DNA of 20,759 bases from positions 1 to 20,759 of the forward strand of contig JAGZKI010000045.1 in NCBI GenBank assembly GCA_018365265.1. The letters are read 5' to 3'. Below, piece by piece: positions 7,158-13,790 of the stretch. Positions within the stretch are counted from its first letter, which is position 1. The number at the start of each line of letters is the position of its first letter. The notes beneath the pieces are model-generated. The model was not told the origin of the DNA and did not search any database. It worked only from the letters and a program-made list of their open reading frames with translations. Source of the stretch: Streptococcus parasanguinis (GTDB lineage Bacteria; Bacillota; Bacilli; Lactobacillales; Streptococcaceae). Position numbers and translations under genes: made by a program.

Positions 7158-8300
7158 CACTTCTTTGGCCTTAAAATACCGCAATAAAGCTTGCGCATTT
7201 TCAACATAATAGGGAACCGACACCTCAAAGGCTGCATCATCGATGGTCATGTGATCATGATGGAGGTCTGGCGCATCCGGCTCTCCATTTGAACCGATAA
7301 AGGCAAAGACTCCAGGAATTCGCTCTTGGTAAAAGGCAAAGTCTTCTCCAGCTGTAGAAGGATTCGCTGGAATCACTTCAGCCAAACCTTGTGAAGCTTT
7401 CCAAACCACTTTCGTCAATTCCTCATCATTAAAGGTAACGGGCGGGGTCAAACCCCACTCAAAAGCTACATCTACTTCCAGACTTTCTGCAATGTGTCGA
7501 ATGATGGAAATAAAATGTGCCTTCAAGTCTCTTTGCACACTCGGATTAAAGGAACGAATGGTTCCTTCAAAATAGCCTGATTTTGGGAGCACATTCCAGG
7601 TTGAGCCCACATCTAGATGCGTAATGGACAAAACAGCTGTTTCAAAGGGAGAAACGGTCCGTGAAATTAATAATTGTAAGTTCTGAACCATGGTAGTGAC
7701 GGCAGTTACAGTGTCAACTCCTAAATCCGGTCTCGCAGCATGACTACTAACCCCTGTCACAGTAACCTTGAATTTCTCAACCCCTGCCATCATGGCTCCA
7801 GCATTCAAGGCAAGTTGCCCTGCTTTTAGCTGGGGAATATTGTGAAAACCAATAATTCCTTGAACATCCTCCAACAGTCCTGTTGCCAAAACATCAGAAG
7901 CACCTTCTGAGATTTCTTCTGCTGGCTGAAAGATCAAGCGTACAGTTCCTTCAAGCTGGTCTTCTTTTTCCTTGAGAAGTGCTGCTGCTCCCAGAAGACT
8001 GGTTTGATGAAAATCATGGCCACAGGCATGCATGACGCCTGGATTCTGACTTTGGTAGGGCAGATTCGTTTGTTCCAAAATTGGAAGGGCATCGATATCT
8101 GCTCGAAGTGCCACCACCGGTTGGCCGGACCCAATTTCTGCAATCAGACCAGTTTTTAATCCACTCTCTAAAATACGAATCCCAAACTCTTCGAGACGCT
8201 CTTTTAGAAAGGCGGTTGTCTGGTATTCTTGACCAGACAATTCTGGGTGTTGGTGGATATAGTGGCGAATCTCTGCTAACTCTTCATAAGAAAAAGACAC
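7155..8300 (-). CDS. M20D-family N-acyl-L-amino acid amidohydrolase
   Basis: A 381-residue M20D metallo-amidohydrolase (amidohydrolase / N-acyl-aminoacid deacylase type) without a signal peptide. Metal-site motifs are HACGHD (Cys93, His95), PAEE (Glu128/Glu129), GFHN (His153) and the late AGEDFAFY. Family members cleave acetyl or other acyl groups, or indole and benzoyl conjugates, from amino acids. It is the first gene after the MET-box, so a product useful in methionine supply is likely, but the true substrate cannot be read from sequence. The start is GTG; AAGGAG is ten bases before it, and an ATG between them is in another frame. N-acetyl-diaminopimelate deacetylase is a related alternative, less likely in this context. 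Confidence 0.85.
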   Translation of the reverse strand: MSFSYEELAEIRHYIHQHPELSGQEYQTTAFLKERLEEFGIRILESGLKTGLIAEIGSGQPVVALRADIDALPILEQTNLPYQSQNPGVMHACGHDFHQTSLLGAAALLKEKEDQLEGTVRLIFQPAEEISEGASDVLATGLLEDVQGIIGFHNIPQLKAGQLALNAGAMMAGVEKFKVTVTGVSSHAARPDLGVDTVTAVTTMVQNLQLLISRTVSPFETAVLSITHLDVGSTWNVLPKSGYFEGTIRSFNPSVQRDLKAHFISIIRHIAESLEVDVAFEWGLTPPVTFNDEELTKVVWKASQGLAEVIPANPSTAGEDFAFYQERIPGVFAFIGSNGEPDAPDLHHDHMTIDDAAFEVSVPYYVENAQALLRYFKAKEV

Positions 8301-8330
8301 AAGCCTTCATCTCCTTTCAAACTTAAAATT

Positions 8331-8339
8331 ATTTTATCA
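8331..8339 (-). promoter_or_regulatory. Extended -10 promoter element for the methionine operon
   Basis: TGATAAAAT on the minus strand has the TGn extension and a TAAAAT -10 hexamer, about 30 bases before the GTG start. The -35 region (TTAGAC, 18 bases away) is poor, as expected for an activator-dependent promoter. Confidence 0.5.
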
Positions 8340-8381
8340 CTAATAGGTGTTTCCGTCTAATTCCTGTTTCTTGGGTTTTGA

Positions 8382-8398
8382 TATAGTTTCAAACTATA
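8382..8398. promoter_or_regulatory. MET-box (MtaR/MetR operator)
   Basis: A perfect 17-base palindrome, TATAGTTTCAAACTATA, matches the streptococcal MET-box consensus TATAGTTtnaAACTATA bound by the LysR-type regulator MtaR/MetR. Its centre is about 66 bases upstream of the transcription start predicted from the -10 at 8331-8336, the usual activator position for this family. This places the amidohydrolase gene, and any read-through genes, in the methionine regulon. Confidence 0.88.
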
Positions 8399-8401
8399 GA
8401 T

Positions 8402-8433
8402 AAAAACACTCCTAGATTCATGTCCTAGGAGTG
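8402..8433 (-). terminator. Rho-independent terminator of the lipoprotein gene
   Basis: Perfect nine-base arms (8425-8433 and 8407-8415) with a nine-base loop are followed on the minus strand by TTTTT. It begins 12 bases after the lipoprotein stop and ends immediately before the MET-box. Confidence 0.88.
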
Positions 8434-8445
8434 CCAACTTCAGCA

Positions 8446-9534
8446 TTAAGAAAGATTTCCCTCGAATTTTTCCATAAAGCTATCACTATTATAGGCTTTT
8501 TCTACTTCCCATTTGCCATCTTTCTTAACAAAGGTCAACTGGTAGTCGTATCGATCCGGCGTCGTCAAGGGACGATCTGCAAGAGAAGCCATCATTTCCT
8601 CTCTATAGGCTTTGTTTTGAGCCTGATTGGCCTCAATGATACTCGAATAATCTTTCCGATGTTCTTGATAGAAGGTCTGCATGTGGTTTAAAATCGTCTT
8701 TTCCATGCTGACAGTCTCAGGATTTAGACTAATGACCACCTTGTCCGGGAGATATTGTTTAACCTTATAGGTTAATTTAGCGCGCTTTGCATTTTCCTTT
8801 TCATAAGCATCGATAAACTGGGTCACTTCTTCTTCTGGGAATTGGTAATCGTGTAGTTTACGAGTAAAATCAGCCGCAAATTTCGCACGGAAATCACTGG
8901 CTTCCTTTTTCAAATCAGTTCCCAAAACAAAAGCATCATCCTTTTTGACCTTTCGTTGGCCACTAAAGTAAACTTGATTGATGTATTCATCAGCTAGAAG
9001 GGTGGAATCTTCCACCTTGTCCTCATACTGAGAAGAATCCACCGCAAATTTTAGAGGCTTCGTTTTTTTATCAGAGCTATAGGTTTTTCGTTCATACTGC
9101 ACTTCGTATTTTTTGCCTTTTTCGACTGGAAAGACGATATAGCCGGTTAATTTTTTATCCTGGGCCAACTGATCACTCTTAAGCAATTGGAAGGCTTCCG
9201 TTTGGTCATAAATTCCTGACTGCAATTTGACCTTGTTATTCTCCGCATCGTAAATGGTGATATCTGAATCTGACACGTTGATAGATTCTTTGGAAACATT
9301 CTTAAATTCTAATTGAAGGGCCAAATAAGTGCCGTCTTCTGAGTCATTGAGGACAGGCGGTTTAATGTATTGCCCTCCTTTTAGGCTCAGCTCTACTTGA
9401 CCGTCAGATGCTGAGCTTTTTGCTGCTTTTTCCGTCTTTGATTGCTGCGAATTTGTCTTTTGAGCAGTGGTGCCACAAGCTACTAGACTCAAAGTCGCCA
9501 CAGCAAATAGGGTCCATTTAAAAATCTTTTTCAT
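8446..9534 (-). CDS. Lipoprotein with DUF4352-like N-domain and DUF5105-like C-domain
   Basis: A 362-residue lipoprotein: signal peptide with lipobox LVAC (Cys20), a Ser/Lys/Thr-rich linker to about 45, then a beta-rich domain (about 47-165; YLALQLEFKNVSKESINV is typical of DUF4352-like immunoglobulin-like folds), and a helical C-terminal domain (about 180-350) reminiscent of DUF5105 proteins of streptococci. These names rest on recollection of the families and need a profile search. It acts at the outer face of the membrane; no enzyme motif was seen. It is flanked by terminators, so it is probably monocistronic, with an extended -10 promoter and a CYS-box-like palindrome upstream that may tie it to sulfur control. 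Confidence 0.7.
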   Translation of the reverse strand: MKKIFKWTLFAVATLSLVACGTTAQKTNSQQSKTEKAAKSSASDGQVELSLKGGQYIKPPVLNDSEDGTYLALQLEFKNVSKESINVSDSDITIYDAENNKVKLQSGIYDQTEAFQLLKSDQLAQDKKLTGYIVFPVEKGKKYEVQYERKTYSSDKKTKPLKFAVDSSQYEDKVEDSTLLADEYINQVYFSGQRKVKKDDAFVLGTDLKKEASDFRAKFAADFTRKLHDYQFPEEEVTQFIDAYEKENAKRAKLTYKVKQYLPDKVVISLNPETVSMEKTILNHMQTFYQEHRKDYSSIIEANQAQNKAYREEMMASLADRPLTTPDRYDYQLTFVKKDGKWEVEKAYNSDSFMEKFEGNLS

Positions 9535-9562
9535 CCTTATCTCCTTAAAAAAGTTTTGTTCT

Positions 9563-9571
9563 ATTTTAACA
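9563..9571 (-). promoter_or_regulatory. Extended -10 promoter element of the lipoprotein gene
   Basis: TGTTAAAAT on the minus strand carries the TGn extension and a TAAAAT hexamer, about 28 bases before the start codon. No clear -35 is present at 17 bases. Confidence 0.45.
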
Positions 9572-9601
9572 TCTTTTTCTATCTATGTATACGCTATATA
9601 G

Positions 9602-9620
9602 TGATAACTCTTCCCTATCA
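9602..9620. promoter_or_regulatory. CmbR/CYS-box-like palindrome TGATA-N9-TATCA
   Basis: Exact half-sites at 9602-9606 and 9616-9620 with nine bases between. The centre is about 55 bases before the start predicted from the -10 at 9563-9568, a normal LysR-type activator position. The third half-site expected two to four bases on is degenerate (ATATA). It is the second such palindrome in the window. Confidence 0.45.
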
Positions 9621-9621
9621 T

Positions 9622-9653
9622 AAAAAGGCCAAGACCTTCGTCTCAACCTTTTT
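9622..9653 (-). terminator. Rho-independent terminator of the EamA transporter gene
   Basis: Fourteen-base arms (9640-9653 and 9622-9635) with a four-base loop end in TTTTT on the minus strand. Three pairs are G-U in minus-strand RNA but would be A-C mismatches in plus-strand RNA, which shows the functional direction. Confidence 0.82.
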
Positions 9654-9677
9654 ACTAAAATATGATTGGTTTTGATT

Positions 9678-10589
9678 TTACAGGATGCCTTTTTCTTTTT
9701 GAATCATGAAATCCTTGAGGGAAATCAAGAGAACTGCAAGGAGGATCATGGCCATCCCAATCACATCAACCATAAAAAAATGCTCCTTCATAATGACAAA
9801 GGCAAAGAAAACTGCCGAAACAGGCTCAAAGGACGCCAGCAAGCTTCCTTTAACGGCTCCTACCAAAGAGGTTCCTTTCAGAAAGGCTGTATAGGCAAAA
9901 ATCGTCCCAATCACCACCAAGCCAAAAAGGGCCATCCAGGTATCGAGTCTGTAGTTTCCAGAAGAAGAGAGAAGGCCACTAAAAGGGAGCATTAGGATTC
10001 CTGGAATAGTCATCCCAACTCCAATCACCAGCATACTTCCCCATTTTTGAATTAAGTTCAGAGGTAGAATGATGTAAAGGGCATAGGCAAATGCTGATAC
10101 CACTCCCCAAGCCAAACCTTTGGGATTGATGGCCAATTGATTGAGTTGACCATGGGTTGCTATTAAGAATGTGCCACCAATCGCTAGAAGCATCGAAAAC
10201 ACTTCTGCTAGTGTAGGGGCCACCTTATCCATGATACAGGTATAGGCTAAAATTCCCACTGGACAGAGATACTGTAACACCGTAGCAGTCCCAGCATTGG
10301 TTTCAGCAATCGCCTCTAAATAGGTCAACTGAGTCAATAACAATCCTAAAAAGGCAAAAATAAGAAGGGGAAGGTTGGAAGATTTATCTTTGGCAAAGGC
10401 CAAAAACTTCTCCTTATCTGCAACGTAGGAAAGAAGAATAAGGACAATTCCAGAAAAAAGCAAACGGAGATTTGTTAACTCAATAGCCGAAAATCCATGA
10501 ACCATTAAATATTGCCCGCTAACTCCGGATAGTCCCCAAGCGATCCCAGCAATCAAGGTCATGAGTGTTCCTTTCATCGTCTTTGACAT
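9678..10589 (-). CDS. EamA/DMT-family transporter
   Basis: A 303-residue membrane protein with about ten transmembrane helices and two EamA repeats (roughly 8-140 and 152-290), the drug/metabolite transporter fold. The first repeat opens with GIAWGLSGVSGQYL and ends with ATVLQYLCPVGILAYTC; the second contains LKGTSLVGAVKGSLLASFEPVSAVFFAF, the usual EamA signature near the C-terminus. Such proteins export or import amino acids and metabolites; the substrate is not predictable here. It sits alone between two terminators. An extended -10 lies upstream and a purine-rich GGGAGGGG precedes the ATG. Confidence 0.88.
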   Translation of the reverse strand: MSKTMKGTLMTLIAGIAWGLSGVSGQYLMVHGFSAIELTNLRLLFSGIVLILLSYVADKEKFLAFAKDKSSNLPLLIFAFLGLLLTQLTYLEAIAETNAGTATVLQYLCPVGILAYTCIMDKVAPTLAEVFSMLLAIGGTFLIATHGQLNQLAINPKGLAWGVVSAFAYALYIILPLNLIQKWGSMLVIGVGMTIPGILMLPFSGLLSSSGNYRLDTWMALFGLVVIGTIFAYTAFLKGTSLVGAVKGSLLASFEPVSAVFFAFVIMKEHFFMVDVIGMAMILLAVLLISLKDFMIQKEKGIL

Positions 10590-10619
10590 AGTCCCCTCCC
10601 AAATCTGTTCCTTACTTTT

Positions 10620-10628
10620 ATTGTATCA
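10620..10628 (-). promoter_or_regulatory. Extended -10 promoter element of the EamA gene
   Basis: TGATACAAT on the minus strand combines the TGn extension with TACAAT, about 30 bases before the start codon and directly after the preceding terminator. No good -35 was found. Confidence 0.42.
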
Positions 10629-10630
10629 TA

Positions 10631-10656
10631 AAAGGCCGAAACGAAACGTTTCAGCC
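10631..10656 (-). terminator. Terminator hairpin of the butanediol dehydrogenase-like gene
   Basis: Ten-base arms (10647-10656 and 10634-10643) with a TTT loop and one G-U pair on the minus strand, followed by TTTATGAT. The U-tract is weak, so termination may be partial. Confidence 0.6.
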
Positions 10657-10683
10657 TCATATATTTCATATAAATTTATTCGC

Positions 10684-11727
10684 TTATTCAGGTTGAACCA
10701 AGATCTTGATTTGAGATTTATCTTGTGTTAATTCAATAAATCCTTCTTCAACGATATTTTCCAATTTAATTTTCTTGGTAACCAATTTTTCAGCAGAGAA
10801 GTAGCCTTGTTCCATCAATTCCAACACTTTAGGGAAGATATGACGGTAGGCAATAATTCCTTTGAGAGATTTTTCTTGGATAGCGAATTCATTTGGATTG
10901 ATGCTAGCTTCACGTTCCCAGATAGATACGACCATACATTCCCCAGCTTTATGAACAGCTGCCAAGGCTTGACCTAAAACAACTGGAACCCCAGTAACTT
11001 CATAAGAAACATCTGCTCCACCACCTGTTAAACGATGGATGGCTTCGACGATTGTTTCTCCTTCTTCAGGGCGAACAACGATTGCTCCCAATTCTTCTGC
11101 TTTCGCTTGGCGTTCAGGAGATAATTCAACCGCATAGATTTTTGATGCTCCTGCTGCACGAAGGGCTTCAACAATCAAAAGACCGATTGGACCCAAGCCA
11201 AAGATAACGGCTGTATCCCCAGTTTTCAATGCAGATTGACGAACGGCATAAACAGCCACAGCTGCAGGTTCTGTAAGCGCAGCTTGTTCATAGCTCAAGC
11301 TATCTGGAATCACATGGACAAGATCACCGTCAAGGACACAATATTTGGCAAAACCACCATCTGCAGCAAGGCCGACAAAGTTCAAGTTTGGATCAAGGTT
11401 ATAGTCACCAATTAGGTTATGTTTTGCCAAAATTGGTTCAATCGTCACGCGATCCCCAACTTTGACACGAGTCACATCACTTCCGACTTCTACAATTTCA
11501 CCAGAGAATTCATGTCCCAAAGTAACCGGTGCTTTTTGACCAGAATACACATGTTCTTCAGTTGGGATGAAGATCGGTCCATCCAAATATTCATGCAAGT
11601 CCGTCCCACAGATCCCTGTGAACTTAACTGCCACTTTTACTTGATGTGGTTGTACTTCAGGTACTTCCACTTCTTCGATACGAACGTCTTTTGCTGCATG
11701 CCAGCGAGCTGCTTTCATAGTAGCCAT
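10684..11727 (-). CDS. Zinc-type (R,R)-butanediol dehydrogenase-like MDR oxidoreductase
   Basis: A 347-residue medium-chain dehydrogenase, closest by eye to 2,3-butanediol (acetoin) dehydrogenases. Catalytic zinc residues are visible: Cys40 in GICGTD, His72-Glu73 in LGHEFSG and Glu153 in TEPAAVA. The Rossmann motif GLGPIG is at 177-182, with Glu201 at the end of the second strand favouring NAD. The segment 97-130, which in most relatives holds four cysteines for the structural zinc, contains no such cluster (only Cys130, in YCVLDGD). GGAG eight bases before the first ATG supports that start over the ATG three codons later. A strong promoter and Rex-like operator upstream fit a fermentative NADH-recycling role. 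Sorbitol- or threonine-type dehydrogenase is an alternative. Confidence 0.82.
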   Translation of the reverse strand: MATMKAARWHAAKDVRIEEVEVPEVQPHQVKVAVKFTGICGTDLHEYLDGPIFIPTEEHVYSGQKAPVTLGHEFSGEIVEVGSDVTRVKVGDRVTIEPILAKHNLIGDYNLDPNLNFVGLAADGGFAKYCVLDGDLVHVIPDSLSYEQAALTEPAAVAVYAVRQSALKTGDTAVIFGLGPIGLLIVEALRAAGASKIYAVELSPERQAKAEELGAIVVRPEEGETIVEAIHRLTGGGADVSYEVTGVPVVLGQALAAVHKAGECMVVSIWEREASINPNEFAIQEKSLKGIIAYRHIFPKVLELMEQGYFSAEKLVTKKIKLENIVEEGFIELTQDKSQIKILVQPE

Positions 11728-11789
11728 AGGATAATCTCCTTTATATTTCCATGATTTGCATTTTCCTTTTCAGGAAACTCAACAAATCC

Positions 11790-11818
11790 ATTGTAAGCCT
11801 TTTCACAAACTTTGTCAA
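11790..11818 (-). promoter_or_regulatory. Near-consensus sigma-A promoter of the dehydrogenase gene
   Basis: TTGACA (11813-11818, exact consensus) and TACAAT (11790-11795) lie 17 bases apart on the minus strand, about 62 bases before the start codon. It is the best promoter in the window. Confidence 0.82.
11791..11808. promoter_or_regulatory. Putative Rex operator
   Basis: The minus strand reads TTGTGAAAAGGCTTACAA, 18 bases, matching the Rex consensus TTGTGAA-N4-TTCACAA except at two positions in the second arm. It covers the spacer and most of the -10 of the promoter, where a repressor would block RNA polymerase. Rex senses NADH/NAD and commonly controls fermentation dehydrogenases. Confidence 0.5.
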
Positions 11819-11834
11819 GAAAAAACTGAAGATG

Positions 11835-11860
11835 AAAAAAGAGCCGCCCTTCGACTGCTC
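11835..11860 (-). terminator. Rho-independent terminator of the 127-residue membrane protein gene
   Basis: GAGC/GCTC arms (11857-11860 and 11841-11844) plus an inner three-base stem across one mismatch, loop GAAG, followed by TTTTTT on the minus strand. It starts four bases after the stop codon. Confidence 0.78.
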
Positions 11861-11864
11861 CTTC

Positions 11865-12248
11865 TTACCTCTTCTTGATTCGTGAATTCTCTATTCTCCA
11901 GCCCACAATCCAACCAAGGACAAGGAGATAATTTTCAAGCGCACCAATCCCATTGACCGGCAGATGATAGTGAAAATAACTGAAAAGATGATTGGTCCCA
12001 ATTCCAAGCCCACCGATGATCAAGGCCACTAGTACCGTCCGAAGATAAAACCAATCGTATTTGAGATTGACGGCAATCAAGATCACAAGGACTGCCATAT
12101 TCCAAATCCCAATCTCCCGTTGCCAACCGACAGAAATACCATATCCCGAATGACTTCCCATATAGGATGGAAAGAATAGTTGGAAGATAATCGCTCCAGA
12201 CATAGCGATAATGACTAGGATAAATAAAACTCTTAAAAATTTGTTCAT
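11865..12248 (-). CDS. Small four-helix membrane protein, function unknown
   Basis: A 127-residue protein with about four transmembrane segments (roughly 5-28, 48-61, 69-90, 102-118) and a basic C-terminus. The loop GISVGWQREIGIWNM near 37-51 is the most polar conserved-looking part. It resembles conserved small membrane proteins annotated as DUF6790, but this is a tentative recollection. AGGAGG six bases before the ATG is a strong ribosome-binding site. It stands alone between the gatB terminator and its own terminator. No function is proposed. Confidence 0.72.
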   Translation of the reverse strand: MNKFLRVLFILVIIAMSGAIIFQLFFPSYMGSHSGYGISVGWQREIGIWNMAVLVILIAVNLKYDWFYLRTVLVALIIGGLGIGTNHLFSYFHYHLPVNGIGALENYLLVLGWIVGWRIENSRIKKR

Positions 12249-12315
12249 GTGACTCCTCCTAATGCTAGTTGATATGTAATGGTCTTTCCTATTCTAACAC
12301 AATTTTATGGATAGT

Positions 12316-12338
12316 AAAAACCAACCTCTCGGCTGGTT
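12316..12338 (-). terminator. Rho-independent terminator of the gatCAB operon
   Basis: Eight-base arms (12331-12338 and 12319-12326, one G-U) with a GAGA tetraloop, followed by a T run on the minus strand. It lies ten bases after the gatB stop. Confidence 0.9.
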
Positions 12339-12347
12339 CTTTTTCTA

Positions 12348-13790
12348 TCAATCTTCTTTCAACTTCGCCAATTCTTGGGCAAGTAACTTGAGGGCTACTT
12401 GTGGGTTGGCTTGGCCTTTGGTTGCTTTCATTAGGAAACCTGTGAAGGCCTTGTCCGCATTCCGTTTACCTGACTTGAAGTCGGCTACGGCTGCTTCATT
12501 GTCTGCGAAGACTTGGTGGATGATTGGAATCAAGACTTCAGGGTCTGAAATCTGTACCAATCCGGCTTTTTCGACGTATTCACGCGCACCGCCACCGTTT
12601 TTTGCCAAGTGAACGAAGACTTTCTTGGCAATCTTAGAAGAAATGGTTCCATCTTCGATAATGGAAATCATTTCGACCAAATTTTCTGGTGTCAATTGGA
12701 TTTCTTCCAGTGTTTTGCCTTCTGCATTCATGAATTGCGCCACTTCACCTTGGAGCCAGTTAGACACTTGCTTGGCATCTCCACCAAGGGCTACGGCTGC
12801 TTCAAAGAAGTCAGAAGTGACTTTCGTCGCTGTCAATTGGTTGGCATCATAGTCAGACAAGCCAAGCTCTGCCACATAGCGAGCACGGCGGTCTTTTGGA
12901 AACTCTGGCAACTCCGTACGCATTTCTTCGATCCACTCATCTGAGATTTCAAACAAGGGAAGGTCTGGTTCTGGGAAGTAACGGTAATCCGCTGCCCCTT
13001 CTTTGACACGCATAAGAATCGTGCTCTTGTTGGCCTCATCATAACGGCGTGTTTCTTGACGAATGACACCACCTGAACGCAAAATTTTTGCTTGACGCTC
13101 CACTTCGTATTCAAGTCCTTTACGCACGTTTGAGAAAGAGTTCAAGTTCTTCAACTCCGTCTTGGTACCAAATTCCTCTTGACCGTATGGGCGAAGAGAA
13201 ATGTTGGCATCGACCCGCATCGATCCTTCTTCCATCTTGACGTCAGAAATACCTGTGTATTGGATGACTTCTTTCAAAGCTGTCAAATAGGCGTAGGCTT
13301 CTTCCGGAGAACGCATATCTGCTTCAGATACGATCTCAATCAATGGCACTCCTTGACGGTTGAGGTCTACATAAGAGAAACCGTCTGTTCCATGCGTGTT
13401 CTTACCAGCATCTTCTTCCAAATGGGCACGTTCAATCCCGATTTTCTTAGTTGAGCCATCTTCCAATTGCACTTCAATCCAACCGTTGTAACCGATTGGT
13501 TCGTCAAATTGCGAAATCTGGTAGGCCTTTGGATTATCAGGGTAGAAATAGTTCTTACGATCAAAGTGCATGTGCTGGTGGATATCCATATTCAGGGCCA
13601 AAGCAGCCTTAATACCAGCGTCCACAACGCCCTTGTTCAAGACAGGAAGCACCCCTGGGAAAGACCAGTCGATCACATTGGTATTGGCATTTTGCTCGTT
13701 CCCAAAGTGGGCAGAGGTTGGTGAGAAAATTTTTGAGTTTGTATTCAATTCAACGTGGACTTCAAGTCCGATGACTGTTTCAAAGTTCAT
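12348..13790 (-). CDS. gatB: Asp-tRNA(Asn)/Glu-tRNA(Gln) amidotransferase subunit B
   Basis: A 480-residue GatB, the tRNA-binding kinase-like subunit of the GatCAB complex, which activates Glu (or Asp) on misacylated tRNA with ATP and amidates it to Gln (or Asn). The family start MNFETVIGLEVHVELNTNSKIF, the MHFDRKNYFYPDNPKAYQISQ region near 78-98, the LEEDAGKNTH segment near 123-132, and EGSMRVDANIS near 192-202 are clear. The C-terminal part from about 330 is the helical and YqeY-like tail that grips tRNA. Streptococci lack glutaminyl-tRNA synthetase, so Gln-tRNA formation depends on it. The start codon shares one base with the gatA stop. Length is standard. Confidence 0.97.
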   Translation of the reverse strand: MNFETVIGLEVHVELNTNSKIFSPTSAHFGNEQNANTNVIDWSFPGVLPVLNKGVVDAGIKAALALNMDIHQHMHFDRKNYFYPDNPKAYQISQFDEPIGYNGWIEVQLEDGSTKKIGIERAHLEEDAGKNTHGTDGFSYVDLNRQGVPLIEIVSEADMRSPEEAYAYLTALKEVIQYTGISDVKMEEGSMRVDANISLRPYGQEEFGTKTELKNLNSFSNVRKGLEYEVERQAKILRSGGVIRQETRRYDEANKSTILMRVKEGAADYRYFPEPDLPLFEISDEWIEEMRTELPEFPKDRRARYVAELGLSDYDANQLTATKVTSDFFEAAVALGGDAKQVSNWLQGEVAQFMNAEGKTLEEIQLTPENLVEMISIIEDGTISSKIAKKVFVHLAKNGGGAREYVEKAGLVQISDPEVLIPIIHQVFADNEAAVADFKSGKRNADKAFTGFLMKATKGQANPQVALKLLAQELAKLKED

